Positions 23,396 to 34,954 of a stretch of 64,000 nucleotides of DNA are shown one piece after another. The stretch is from Micrasema longulum (lineage: Eukaryota; Arthropoda; Insecta; Trichoptera; Brachycentridae), in contig JAGVSM010002973.1 in NCBI GenBank assembly GCA_022494885.1, positions 1 to 64,000 on the forward strand. Reading direction: 5' to 3'. Every line of letters begins with the position of its first letter. Within the stretch, counting starts at the first letter, position 1. The position numbers and the translations under genes were made by a program. The notes under the pieces are model-generated. The model was not told the DNA's origin. It did no database searches and worked only from the letters and a program-made list of their open reading frames with translations.

Positions 23396-24335
23396 TCATG
23401 TTTTTGTCATTAAACAAGTAAACATACAAACACATTATTATGTTTTTCTTCTAACTGCTGAATTCAAAGTCATTTTATCTCAGCAATGTATTTTTCTAAT
23501 CAACTCTGTGCAATAATTCAAACTCCTGTGCTATCAAATTTGATGGGTACGTTTGATGATTCATGTTACACTTGTTTAAGTGATGTCATCTTTATTTAAC
23601 AGCTTACTCATCTAATGATCGGTAATCTTGAAGATCAATATAAATGAGATAATAACCGAACCCCTTCATCTCAATGGAATTCATTCGCCACTAACGGGAG
23701 TCGAGAGTTCAACTTTGCGATTAGAAAAACACCAGTAGACCACTTATCCAAAAGTTTCACGAACATAGACATTCATGTTGGTACTTGGTACTCAATTTTA
23801 TTGCTAAATAGCCCTGACACCCCAAATACATGTTTCACACCATGGCTTGGTAAAAACTACAGAACACGATAAAATAACATAGGGTGGATTTATGTTTATT
23901 TCATAATAACATTTTGAAAATATTTTTATTTATTAAACGCCAGGCAAACATAATATCTAGTACGCCATGAGGCCAACTATTTTTATCCACTCGATTTCTT
24001 TTTGCAGGATTTTCATCTGCCGTTGCATGAATTTTAAATGAATTCATAAAAAAATAATCAATTTCAATCCACCCTAATTTTGCCGTGCCGTGTAGCTTTG
24101 AAAGATACATGTTAAATGGACCAATAGGTCGTAATTATATTTTGGAATTGGAGAGTAATTTTTCAAAGTGGCCTACGTCAAAAATGTCGTTTGGAGAAAA
24201 ATATTTATTTGTGTTTTGTCCGTTTTTATCAGATCAAGCGACTTTTTTTTTTTTTAATTTAAATTTTAAAATAGGGCACACATATCATACATATTGTTAT
24301 GTGTGTTCTAATAATAACATTGCAAATATATTTAA
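23396..24335. other. AT-rich, no gene seen
   Basis: No feature supported. The frames at 23901-24110 (-) and 24085-24342 (+) have no family signature. Confidence 0.4.
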
Positions 24336-24336
24336 T

Positions 24337-24832
24337 TTATAAATTGTTTATCACATATGTCTTGACCATTATTTTAAATTTTGATATGTTTTTTTCTTCA
24401 TAAATATTTTTTTCCATTTCGTAATACTTTTTAATTGCTTTAAATAAAATTGAATTTTGTGACTTTGCCTTTTTCCTAAATGGAAGTCTAATTTTGTTCT
24501 TTTCTCTAGTATTGTGATTGTGTTCATGCTGGTTCCGATCAATTTTTTTCCAAAATTCTGTTTTTTTATTAGAGTTTATAATTTTATGAACAAATATCAT
24601 TGTATTGTAAAATATTCTTTGTTTATATGTTAATAATTTCATTTCATTTACCATCGACTTTACCCTCGTATATCTGTTTTTTTTCAAAATGATTCTAAAG
24701 GCTTTATTTTGTAATACAGTTAGTTTATCTATGATATGATATGTTTTTATATGATATGTCAAACTGATGTTTAACTTGATTCATTAAATTAAATCACTTA
24801 AATATATGGTAATAATTTGACATCATCAACAT
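24337..24832 (-). mobile_element. Jockey-like LINE C-terminal fragment
   Basis: The 141-residue minus frame (24337-24762) has the ordered blocks KLTVLQNKAFRIIL, NRYTRVKSMVNEMKLLTYKQ, NTMIFVHKIIN and a FRKKAKSQNSILFKAIKKYY end, all standard for the C-terminal domain of Jockey-type LINE reverse transcriptase. Just upstream, the minus strand reads YVDDVKLLPYI, a YxDD catalytic-type motif, only about 25 codons before LTVLQNKAF where some 200 residues would be expected. So the central part is deleted. The motif lies in the left arm of a perfect inverted repeat. Confidence 0.8.
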
Positions 24833-24888
24833 ACTTTAACAAGAATATATATGTTGATGATGTCAAATTATTACCATATATTTAAGTG
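24795..24888. repeat. 38-bp perfect inverted repeat with YVDD codons
   Basis: Arms at 24795-24832 and 24851-24888 are exact reverse complements around an 18-bp spacer. Each arm, read outward from the spacer, encodes YVDDVKLLPYI. The right arm is followed directly by an AATA tail (24889-24905). This looks like an inverted duplication made during LINE insertion. Confidence 0.9.
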
Positions 24889-24905
24889 AATAAATAAATA
24901 AATAA

Positions 24906-25549
24906 AGAATCATTTCTTGAGGGCATTATTTGGAAATACTTGAAATTTTAAAGCCTTCTAATATCGGATTTAGTGGCAGATGGTGAACACGTTTTCGTGC
25001 TGGTTATGCAACTTTTAATTGTGATTACAATGGCATTCTTAATTTGAAATTCAACAATTTTGTTTAGGACTCTGAAAAATCACTCTTTAAATGTACAATA
25101 AAGTAATGCAAAAATACGTCTGAATTTTTTTTCTATCTATGATGTGGATTCGGATAAATTTGAGCTCGTTGGTAATTTGTCAAAGTTGAATGACCACAAA
25201 ATAAATATGTGTAAGCGGTCAATTTAAACTGTGTATTGGCGATCGCATAATAATCCTCCGAAATGGACGTTACTTCTTAATGACCATGTTAAAGCAAATC
25301 ATATAGGCACGTGATGTAACGGGACGTAATAATGACAAATCAAGTTGTAATAGAACGTTAATGTTTATTCTTACTCTTATCTGTGCGTTGGGTATTGCAC
25401 CGTTTACCTTTCATCTTACTTGAAGTTAAGATGATCAAGCTTACGGTTTAAATACTGGTACAGGGATTGTAAAAGATTCTTGTAGCTTTACAAAATAAAA
25501 TTTTGTGAAATCGAATCAATTGAAGAGTATAATCAATTCCGATTATGTC
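24906..25549. other. AT-rich, no feature seen
   Basis: No repeat boundary or coding signature recognised. Confidence 0.4.
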
Positions 25550-25740
25550 CGAACTTTTGTTTTTTGCAATAAATTCTGGATCTGGAGAATTCACATTTCA
25601 CACCGCCTTTTCTAGATTGTCTGGCTCACGTCTAGCAATATGTCCAAAGAAAGACACTATCCTTCTCAAACACACCACTCATAGACGAGTTGTAATATGG
25701 AGCTCAGGAATATCTAAGTTAATAAATTACTAAGTAAAAA
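25550..25740 (-). pseudogene. RTE-like LINE C-terminal fragment
   Basis: The minus strand reads CLRRIVSFFGHIARREPDNL then EKAV, matching the LRR--FFGHI-RR----LE--V block that precedes the basic end of RTE-like LINEs. A stop and frame change follow. The plus frame 25545-25733 is its shadow. Confidence 0.65.
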
Positions 25741-25876
25741 TTCTAGTAATATTTTATCTACCGCAAAACTGAGATGGATGGTAATGGTAATATCATGGAC
25801 TGCGAATCAGAAGTCTGTAGTTCAAACCTTATTTTGCCTCAAGTCCTTTCCCATTTTCCAACACTAACATTTACCA

Positions 25877-26226
25877 ACAATTTTTGAGTTTGTCCAAATA
25901 TTTTTGATAAATCCACCTGGTCCATGAAGAAGTATAGAAATTGGAAAAATAACATTTTTAGGCGTTGCCTAGTATGTAGGTGAAATAATTCAATTAGATG
26001 AATCTCACCCGCATAAATAAAGGTTTCAGCTTTTTAACTTCACAAACATCAACAGATGAAATCATTGAAGGAATATAATGTTCAAATATGGGCAGAATGG
26101 TAAATGTTACACAGTGTGTAAAGTGGCCACTTAAACCAGCCATTGACAGGTCATAAGCCCTGTAGATGCCTAGACTTCTATATTACCTTCTCTTAAATGT
26201 TCTTCATCTCTGTTGTAATATGTTAA
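25877..26226 (+). mobile_element. Repeat family E, copy 7
   Basis: Long copy: TTTTTGAGTTTGTCCAAATA, CACCTGGTCCATGAAGAAG, TTTAGGCGTTGCCTAGTATG, ATGTTACACAGTGTGTAAAG, CATTGACAGGTCATAAGCCC and TTCATCTCTGTTGTAATATG. Confidence 0.8.
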
Positions 26227-26810
26227 TAGCAAAACTTAAAGTTTTACATTTACGACTCACAAAAAATCCTAAAATTGAAAGATTTTAGTAAATCGTAAGA
26301 ATGCAAGACGAGGACTTATTTAAATTTAATATTGTAACTATTATAATCGTTATTAATTACCTCATACTTTACCTGATCAAACCATCATAACAAAAAAATG
26401 TATCGCGAAAGAGTTAGTTGTACAAGAAAGAAAAAATGAACGTTTTATAATTGTTCATTTTGTTTTTATATGTAAACGTATTATATATGTACATTCAAGT
26501 TTGTAAGTGAAAATTCTTCATGGATGTTCAAATTTGTGGATCAAGTATTACTCATCTTTTATTTCTATAATCTATTATATACATTTTTAGTACCATATTA
26601 GTTTTGATAGAAAAGTGATTTTCTTCTTCTTCCTGTGATTTACTACCTTTAACTCTCTTCGTCTCTCTTGAACAAGTATACACTTACGCGTTATCCCTTA
26701 CACCCTTACATGATTAATTTTCTTCGCTGACCAAATAATTGTCTCTTCATGTTTATTCTTATACTTGGTAAGCAAATTTTTATACAACGAAGCTTACGTA
26801 AATTTTTTTT

Positions 26811-26880
26811 TTCATATCAACAATGTCGGGAATCGAACCCAAGACCTCTTGCATGGGGGGCAAACGCGCCGACCATTACT
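26811..26880 (-). mobile_element. SINE A, head only
   Basis: Minus-strand GTAATGGTCGGCGCGTTTGC, CATGCAAGAGGTCTTGGG and TTCGATTCCCGACATTG form the tRNA-like head; the body is missing. Confidence 0.75.
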
Positions 26881-27474
26881 TTTTAAAGTTAATTTATATA
26901 AACTTTTAATAATATTTGAAATTGAACATACTTTTATGCTTTTCATTTCTTTCGAAAATGAGTGAACTAACAATGAATCAAACCTAAAATGTATCTTATT
27001 CTATGAACAGTTTTTTAGTAATATAAAGTAATAAAATCACCACTGTATTAACAATGACCGAGACCTTAAACGGAGTCACATAATTGAATTCAATATTTAT
27101 TATCGTACAAAAAATAAGAACATTCGCTTTCGCACGAGTTTCCAGTGATGGGCAATGCTCCCAAAAACAACTTTTTAAAATCACTGCGAGCTAATATTAG
27201 AAGGATCGACATCGCTACGTTGTCGCTAATTATAATATATTCCGATTCAACACTCAGTAGTGGAACTTGTCCAATGGACTTATTTGGTAAAGCAGTGGGA
27301 GACTGTCCCACGCGAGTCACGGCTCTGCCGCTGCTGGCGAGGCTTGACTGAGGAAAATATACCAATTTCAAATATTAAGCGTGCAATAATAATTAAAGAT
27401 TAGATATGAATTATTCGCGAATACCTAAGAAACTGTGGCTTGCAGATGTAAAGGTAATCATTATTATTTTTGAT
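26881..27474. other. Unassigned, mixed-composition block at 27120-27360
   Basis: The block has higher GC than its surroundings and overlapping open frames on both strands (27145-27351 + and 27090-27371 -). Neither shows splice sites in good context or a family signature. It could be an old transposon piece or an exon of an unknown gene; I lean to the former. Confidence 0.35.
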
Positions 27475-27645
27475 GTTTGAAGCACTTACTTTGTGGAACA
27501 TTATTATTTAATATATCAAAATAAAATAAAATCCCTTTGTTTTTATGTACCACTTATATTTTTATAATTTGACAACCAACTAGTTTCGGCAATACTATGC
27601 CTTCCTCAGGGTTAATTACAAACTAACATAACATATATAATTTTT
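27475..27645 (-). mobile_element. Penelope-like element terminus (tentative)
   Basis: Shares its layout with 29063-29310: GAAGCACTTACTTTGTGG, an AAAATAAAATAAAA run, TTTGTTTTTATGTACCACTT and a GAAAC-containing motif on the minus strand. That strand reads CTGAGGAAGGCATAGTATTG then CCGAAAC, a CTGANGA...GAAA arrangement reminiscent of hammerhead ribozymes in Penelope-like retroelements. An extra A between the core and the helix makes it non-standard. Confidence 0.4.
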
Positions 27646-29048
27646 TCACAGTGAAGGTAGAGTGGGCGTGGCTACGGGAGTAGAGAAGAGAAGGGGTTTG
27701 TGTGTGGATTTAGGGAGAGGGAACATATTTAAAATGTGACTATTACTAAGATTTATTTGATTATTCACGAGTTGGGAGGAATATATGCATAACACTTTAA
27801 CAATCAATATCACCATACACCATATATTATACAAACAAAAACATCATTACAAAATACATGGCATATTAACATATAAAAGTACAATAAAAAAAGCATGATT
27901 AATAATAAATTTAAATTAAAATCACATTGCTTGCCTACCTTTTATATACATGTTTATTATCGGTTACATAATAGACATTAAAATACATGTTGTAACGTAT
28001 ATATTTCATCTTGCCCCGTTTTTTTAAGCATCGCGCAAATACTTACATTTCCGAAAGAATATTTTGTAGTGTCGGCAAACATCGGCCCGGAATCTGGCAA
28101 CAAAAATGTTAAAACCGCGTCATTTGTTCAAAATATAACGAAGAAGGTAGTTCAAAATCCTATTTAAAAAAATACGTGATCGCCCGGCCAAAGAGAAGTT
28201 ATCGCTCAAGAAAGTAAGCGTCAATGATGACGTGAGTACAATAAATTCAAATCTATTACACCTGTTTATCGCTTCAAGATGGTCGGAAAATAAAATCTAA
28301 TCTTGTATTTTTTCAAAACAGGCTTCCTACTCCTTTTTTATTTTGTGTTGGAAATATAGGATAAAAACCATCTTAACAATAGATACCGATTTAATTTGTT
28401 CAAATCTTGGCAATCTATGTCGATTTGATACTTCCACGATTTATTTGTTGAAACGTGTATTTTGTGCGCTGTTTTAACATAAAATGGCCGAAATACAAGA
28501 ATAAAAATTCACCTGGACATCACAATGCCTCTGTATTTATTCTGAAGTCTGATGGTAAAATCCGAGGAGTGAAATTGAGTTTGATATTGTCTAATTAATA
28601 CAAAAAAACTGTACAACCTGGATCCGAGGTTTGGTCAAACAAGACTCATGGAATTGCTCGTGATTATTAATGCGTCGATGGCGTCGAAGCTTCGTTAAAC
28701 AAAAAATCAAATATCCATGGACTACTGTTGAATTTTGGGATGTAAATTAGTGTATTGTCAATTGTAATATTTTTTATAGTTTTTATAATTCTTAAAATTC
28801 AAATTCTATGTAAAAATATGGCTAGGTAGATTTGTAAAACGTAACCTCAATTGTCTGGAAATATTTATTGAAATTCTCAGATATGACTTGTTTATAATTA
28901 AATTTGTATTTTAAAGCGCTACCTTTGTTATTTTTCAATACCTGTTTCTCATATATTAATCAGCAATGCACAGTAAATAAAGATGCTACGAGTTCATTTA
29001 AATATTGAATCTTCTTTTTTTCAATGATTTATCACAGTGTTTTGGTAA
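27646..29048. other. AT-rich, no gene seen
   Basis: No coding signature. A block at 28020-28260 has more balanced base composition but no open frame or repeat partner in the window. Confidence 0.4.
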
Positions 29049-29324
29049 ATAACATTAATATTAAGTTTATATTTTAAGCACTAATTTTGTGGTTATTCAT
29101 TATAATAAAATAAATAAAACAACTTTGTTTTTAACCACTAATTTTTATTTTTCACCGACCGGTTTCAAAGCAAACATGATAGAAATAAAATAAAAAGGAA
29201 TCAATTCATTAGTTACGTAAACCTTGACAAAGAAGCTTGTTTGCTTTGAAACCGGTCGGTGAAAAATAAAAATTAGTGGTTAAAAACAAAGTTGTTTTAT
29301 TTATTTTATTATAACATTAATATT
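29049..29324. mobile_element. Inverted-repeat element with 14-bp target duplication
   Basis: Identical 14-mers ATAACATTAATATT at 29049-29062 and 29311-29324 bracket a 248-bp insert. Inside, two 76-bp arms (29100-29175 and 29239-29314) are exact reverse complements, carrying ACCGACCGGTTTCAAAGC and ACAACTTTGTTTTTAACCAC, with a 63-bp spacer. Long direct duplications point to a retroelement mechanism, and arm identity points to recent insertion. Its left end resembles the element at 27475. Confidence 0.85.
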
Positions 29325-30284
29325 GTCTACTTTTTGGAGAAATTCTCATGCTTTATGGTCTGCAAAACCAGTGTTAATGTATATTTTGCGATTGTTTTTT
29401 TTGTTGCATTTATTTGTTTATCTTTTTTTTGCATTATCTAAATACAATGCAAAGGGCAAAGGTAATAAATTTCTGCCTAAAGTCACCATTTAGGTTTTTC
29501 TATAGATTGATGTCCATCTTTTGTAAATATATGATCTTGGAAATTTGTTGACATAATATTCCGTGTGAGCTTTTTTTTTTCTTCTGGAAGTTGGGCAATT
29601 TTCTCACTCCTCACAAGAGTACGTTACAATGTATAAAAATAATCACTTGTACGTAACATTGATTAGTTTGTTTATATGAATTTAAACATTTAGGAGTATT
29701 TATTAAACTAAACCTCAATGTACCTACATTAATGATCTCTAACCTGCATTGATATAAGTTGATTGACATGGCATCTTCAAAACTTCCTGTCAAATACAAT
29801 AATCTTGACACCATCTTGTAATCTGTTCATTTGAATTTGTCAGTTGCCTTGTTCAATGCAAAAAAAACACAATCTTTAAACCACATGTGGGCAACCCCTG
29901 ACCCGTGGGACGTTTTAATCCTGCCTGCGAAATTGTGGAGTTTTGATCATACCAAAATTCGGAGGGATTTTTTTTTAATCTCTCTCTGTGGCAAGAAATT
30001 AAGATTTTAATGACTCACTAGGGAGGAAATCGTGTACAAATGTTTGGAATCTCTCAAAACATTGATCACAAAATTCATTCATAAACTCTAAACATCGAGC
30101 ATCTGTGTGTATTTTTTTATTAATAATACCTAGATAAATAAAATTATCACCGAGCTTCGGGTGATTTTATCGGAGCGATTTTATCCGCTGGGATAATGTG
30201 GAAGTTCAGCGGCTTTAAAAATATTCATGTTTGTTAATAATTATACTAGAATTAGATTATAAACTAACCATAAAAATATTTTCG

Positions 30285-30480
30285 TTTTTATGTATCATAT
30301 TATCATCGTTACAATTTTCAAAGGCTGCAGAATTTTTTTCTTCGGTGAATTGTCTTTGTTGGTGGGTAGCCGGAAACCGTAAATTTATCATAACACTTTA
30401 TCTATCATTGGTTGATTTAGAAAAACTTGTGACGTCATTTAAAATACTTCATTTCTATCAAAACGAATTCTCACTCGTTA
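30285..30480 (+). mobile_element. MITE family F, partial copy
   Basis: GGTAGCCGGAAACCGTAAAT, ATCATTGGTTGATTTAGAAA, ACTTGTGACGTCATTTAAAA and ACTTCATTTCTATC match the interior of 36555-36961 in the same orientation. Ends are not preserved. Confidence 0.55.
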
Positions 30481-30554
30481 TTTTTTAGAAAAATAATGGA
30501 TTTATTTTAAAATGTATTATTAAATTTAACTTTGTTTCCTGGAATACGTGATTT

Positions 30555-30655
30555 TTTATTTCTTTATTTGACATGTTAGACATAATTTTAAATTGTACAT
30601 TTGTGGATTTATTGCCCAATGGCAACTTCTTCCAACCAACTGATGATTATGATTT
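30555..30655 (-). mobile_element. LINE 3' UTR fragment
   Basis: ATTTGTGGATTTATTGCCCA and ATGGCAACTTCTTCCAACCA match the UTR of the minus-strand LINE at 1746-2172. No coding part remains. Confidence 0.6.
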
Positions 30656-30962
30656 CAGTAAATAGAGGTATTATTTAGTAATTAAACTTTTTTATATTTT
30701 TGTACTTATGTGGTATTATTATTTTTTTTTTTCTTGTTATTCTCAACTTTACTGTGTTATATTTATATTTAGTAAATAAGATTTTCTCATGGTTTTTGCT
30801 TTCTTTTATTTAGAAATGTGATGTTTCTTTTTAACTTTTTGTATTATATTTTTACTAAATTGTTAAGTTTTAATTATTCTATTATTTCGTACTATGTACT
30901 ACATGATTATTTCTTTGAAAAATGTTCTTTGAACCATTGATGTATAAATAAATAAAATCTTT
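30656..30962 (+). mobile_element. Possible LINE 3' UTR with AATA tail
   Basis: T-rich non-coding sequence ending in GATGTATAAATAAATAAAAT near 30945-30962. The tail type matches other LINEs here, but no coding remnant confirms it. Confidence 0.35.
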
Positions 30963-31285
30963 TTTATTAATTTTTCATACATTCTAGAGCACAATGAAAT
31001 GCTCTGGTTTTTATCGTGTGTAAGGAAATATTTTTCATAGACAATTTTTCGTATCACTAAACTGTATCATTGTTGTTGGTTATTTTGATATTCCAGCCCG
31101 CAAGATGGAGGAAAATTGGAACCTGTCCCAGACTAGAAAAAGGTTGCGGTTAATATTTACGGCTGGAAACGTTTTAACCAGTACAAATATTTTCCGAAAA
31201 AGATGTATACCCATGTAACTTCTAGTGAAAAATAAGCATTGGAATTAGAACGAAAAATACCCTACCAATTGAATCTGTTTTTTAG

Positions 31286-31455
31286 ATATATCATCATCAT
31301 TGTACTTTTATCTGCATGAAAATGGTGCATAGATAACTTCATTAGTAAACCAGTATACGTTAATCTGTTTCATAACATAATCATAGGCCTCGGGTGCTGG
31401 TCCAGGGTTAGTAAAATGTCCAGTGTAAAACCACTTTTTAATATGTTTATTAGTT
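31286..31455 (-). mobile_element. SINE A, body only
   Basis: The order CATCATCATTG, ATGGTGCATAGATAAC, CTGGTCCAGGGTTAGTAAAA and GTCCAGTGTAAAACCAC is SINE A in reverse; the tRNA-like head is lost. Confidence 0.5.
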
Positions 31456-31805
31456 ATTTTAAAAACACATTAGGGTTGTATAAACATATCATCAGGTCAA
31501 GTCATCATTGATTTTAAATTTTTCGTCATTTTATTTTTTTCACGTACAGTAAAACTCTAACTATCCGGATTAATGAGACGCATACGTTATCCGAATATGC
31601 AGAAATCAGATTTTTGGATCAACCATTCAATTGAGGCAACTTTTTTTAAGAAAATGCAAAATTTACTCTAAAATAACATTTTTATTCCTTTTGGAATAGT
31701 AAAGCGAATTGGAATCACGTTAAAAACTTAACCATGTCCAGCAAAGTTAATTGCTTTGACGAAGAAACTCTCATAACCTTTTTTATTTGTTATTATAACA
31801 TCTCC

Positions 31806-31905
31806 TTTATTAAAAATATTTTGAGTTTGTCCAAATTTTTGTAGACAAGGACTGGATTCAACTCCCTGGGGAACGCAAGCGCAAGTCTCCCCACTCTCCA
31901 AGCAC
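31806..31905. mobile_element. Repeat family E, inner segment
   Basis: ATATTTTGAGTTTGTCCAAA, GGACTGGATTCAACTCCCTG and GGGA match the segment flanking E copies at 21570 and 53285. Confidence 0.55.
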
Positions 31906-31940
31906 AAGAGTTAGTCTTTTTTTTGCAGAGTTACAGGGAT

Positions 31941-32108
31941 AACATTTACTAGATGTATAAAAGTAGATCTGTATAGAATTTTTTAAAAACATGTACCTTT
32001 TGTGAAATTTATTAATAAAAAATGAACATTTACTAGATGTATAAAAGTAGATCTGTATATATTTTTTTAAAACATGTACCTTTTATGAAATTTATTTATT
32101 TTTTAATT
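31941..32108. repeat. 84-bp tandem duplication
   Basis: Units start AACATTTACTAGATGTATAA at 31941 and 32025. Both contain AAGTAGATCTGTATA and ACATGTACCTTTT and differ at only a few positions. Confidence 0.9.
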
Positions 32109-33109
32109 TAAAAAATAAGTTTCGTTATCGTGTTCTTTCTTATACAGTTAAACTTATTTTTGTATTGGCATCACATTCGTTTATTTAATTATGTTTTTTT
32201 TTTAATCCTACATATTTGTACAAATTTTATTCTCAAAATTCAGTGTGATAATAAGGATTACAAAAAATAATTATTAAAATTATAACAATTCATAATTAAA
32301 AATAAGAAAAGAGATCTATCAAGTCTTGTATCCTTTGTAGACTCGACGAGTTACATTATAGCCACAAGAGTTAAAAAATTGTCCCTTTGAACTTGTTTTA
32401 AAAACTCTACAGGATATGTAATCAATATTGGTTCCATAAAATTCAAGTATTAATTTCGTTCATTCAGAGTTCAATAACTTTTTACCTCACAGTTTAATGT
32501 TTACTTGGAACTGTGAATTAATCCAGAAATAGAGGGGGCGGATAGAATACCATTTCGTGTGGGAGGGATGTATTTCTGATATGACGTCACAGATCATTGC
32601 ATTCACATTAAATTATTTTATCGCGTTAAAACGCAGTGAAGTCGTTAGCATAACTTCAACATTTATGATATTCCAGTAATCAATGATAAACATTATCTAC
32701 ATAATTTATAATATTGTAAACACTTTACTTTGAGTAAGTGGAGTGCGTATTTGAAGCTTTTAATCTATTTGTTTATCTTAAAATTTGCAAAAAAATATTA
32801 GGGGTGTGATTTTTTAAATTTTATTTTATTTTAAAGAAACAAACAGTCGACATTGATAAAATGACTTTTTTTTAAAATACGGTTTAAAAACAGACCAGCA
32901 AAGTTTCTAAATAAAAATCTTAAATTGTGTTGCAACAAAAGAATGTGTTTCTGTGTATTTGTATGAGAGTAAGTGTAGATGTGTGTTTATGTGTATTAGT
33001 GTGGGAGTAAGTGTTCAGCTGTGTGCATCATTAAATAGTAAGTGGTATCGTATCGCAGCCAGAAATAAAAAGTATTAATTTATTTTTAAATAAATTAAGG
33101 GGCATGTAA
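32109..33109. other. AT-rich, no gene seen
   Basis: Homopolymer and AT-rich sequence with no signature. Confidence 0.4.
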
Positions 33110-33260
33110 AATATATCAATAGATGAAAAAAAAAACATTATAGCTAGGGCAAGAACGATATAGGAAAGAGTGTTGTGCATAGTTAGTGCTACAGACTGGC
33201 AGATGGAATAAATACTTATTTCTTGTCACGCGAAAGGGGACATTAAGATTAATTTTGGAG
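33110..33260 (-). pseudogene. Jockey-like LINE C-terminal fragment
   Basis: Minus strand: LLSKINLNVPFRVTRNKYLF, then HLPVCSTNYAQHSFLYRSCP and SYN. This matches the L--INF-VP---TR ... F-VP--RTNY--NS---R----YN block of Jockey-type LINEs. It ends abruptly in a poly-A run. Confidence 0.65.
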
Positions 33261-34436
33261 AGTAGGCTAAATGAGTCTATTTTATTATTTAATTATTTAT
33301 TTATTTAAGATACAGTGCGTCTATTTTCAACGGTAAAAAATCCATTTTGTTTGGCAGATTGGCTGTACAAAGCGTGTTATTGTTCTTATAGTCTAGGTAT
33401 TTAAAAAAAATTCTTTTTCAATCCTTTGTTTGTTATGTATTGTTGTTGTTATTATTATATTTGACTTTTAGTTTATCTATGTTTTGATTTTAAGCCAACT
33501 CAGCAAATCATGAATATTTACAGCATTAACTTTATTTTTTATCAATCAACAAGCTGAACCCGGCAATGCTTTGCTGTTGCTAGATTTAAGTACATACTCG
33601 TATAAATATATTAAATGAATACGGCGAAGAGACGAGTACGTTTTAAAACCGGTAGACATAGAAAAGTCGGTAAGTAGTTATATACGAATATTTAATTGAA
33701 TCAAATTTAGTAAAATGATTGACCACAAAGGTATTGCTTTAAATATTTTCTTTCATTTGAGTCATTGATATTGCGTATTCATGTTAGTATTGTACCATTA
33801 TCTTCGATTTATAGAAATTAATTAAATCAAAAGTTTTTTTTTAAAATATGTATTTAGATATTACTAGTACATGTTTATTTAAATTAAAAAATTAAATGAT
33901 ATTAGTGATATGAATTTAATGATGAAACATGAAACTGAGATGCAGGATGAGGAAAAAATGAAGTAAAATACATTTTCTGCACACGAGTAATTCGAATTTC
34001 AAAATGACTACATTACAATGATTTGATATCTAAACTTGAATTACTATCGAACCCAATGTTATTGAACATGATAACCTAAATTCTACAAAACTTAGTCATT
34101 CAGTTATAAAAATGAAGGTTTTAAAAATCATGTAAATAATTTGTAGGTAAGATGAGATAATGCTGCACGTTGAATATAATATAGTAGAATAGTGGGTGGT
34201 GCAATATCCTAATATCGTCCTTCAGTCCTGGCCGACGCACTGTCCCAAGGTGGATGTCCTTAGAGTTCAATGTAAAACCTACGGCAAATATTGATTGTGC
34301 ACATTTATTTACTTCTTAGAATACTTTTTACGTCATTAACAGGGGTTATCAACTCAGTATTATGTTAAACAGATATTGAGATCTTTTTTGGAAAGAAATA
34401 TAGAAGTTAATGCATTTACAGAGCCTATGAACTCTC
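33261..34436. other. AT-rich, no gene seen
   Basis: No feature supported. Confidence 0.4.
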
Positions 34437-34505
34437 ACTGAAACAGGTTGTGATCCAGAAGTCGCGGATTCTGAATTCGAAAATTCAAGGTTTGAGCCGC
34501 ACTCT
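34437..34505 (+). mobile_element. SINE-like tRNA head (tentative)
   Basis: AGGTTGTGATCCAGAAGTCG resembles an A box and CAAGGTTTGAGCCGCACTC a B box at normal spacing. No second copy was found in the window. Confidence 0.35.
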
Positions 34506-34954
34506 AACAATAAAAGTATTCCATTTTTTATACGGTCATTTACGACTAAAATAAATTGGACGCAAAATTCATAAGAATCTATTATTTTCCACAATCTGAG
34601 CAAGAGCTTATTTCTTGTCGCAATGTCTTTAGACCTAAAACATCCAAACCAATTTGTATAATTATTTCCCTCAATAAACAAAACATAAAAGATAATTTAT
34701 AAAAACATTTTTATTTTGAGACTCATTTTTTTGCAAAAACGTTTAAATGTTTTGTATTTAATTTTATTTAAGAAGGTTAAACATAAACAGAAAATTTAAA
34801 AGAAAAAATAATGAAACCCATTTAAACGCAAAACCGGCTTATCTTATCCGTTTTGTGGTATCGACTTTTTTCTTAAACGATATTAAAGCTTAGTAGATGT
34901 TTTTATTTCAAAAACCTGTAGTAGGTAAATAAACGACCTTTATAAAACAATATA

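Noticed and set aside
27090..27371. Protein-coding gene in overlapping frames on both strands
   Set aside because: No splice signals in good context, no domain and no relatives in the window; frames on both strands simply reflect locally higher GC.
29880..29970. Second hAT-like terminus (GTGGGCAACCCCTGACCCGT)
   Set aside because: It resembles hAT ends loosely, but no partner end or 8-bp duplication was found.
30138..30200. Riboswitch or terminator from small GC hairpins
   Set aside because: Short weak stems in a eukaryotic intergenic region; no context for either.
34349..34681. 110-residue minus-strand protein
   Set aside because: The frame crosses a tRNA-like SINE head and has no domain; probably chance.
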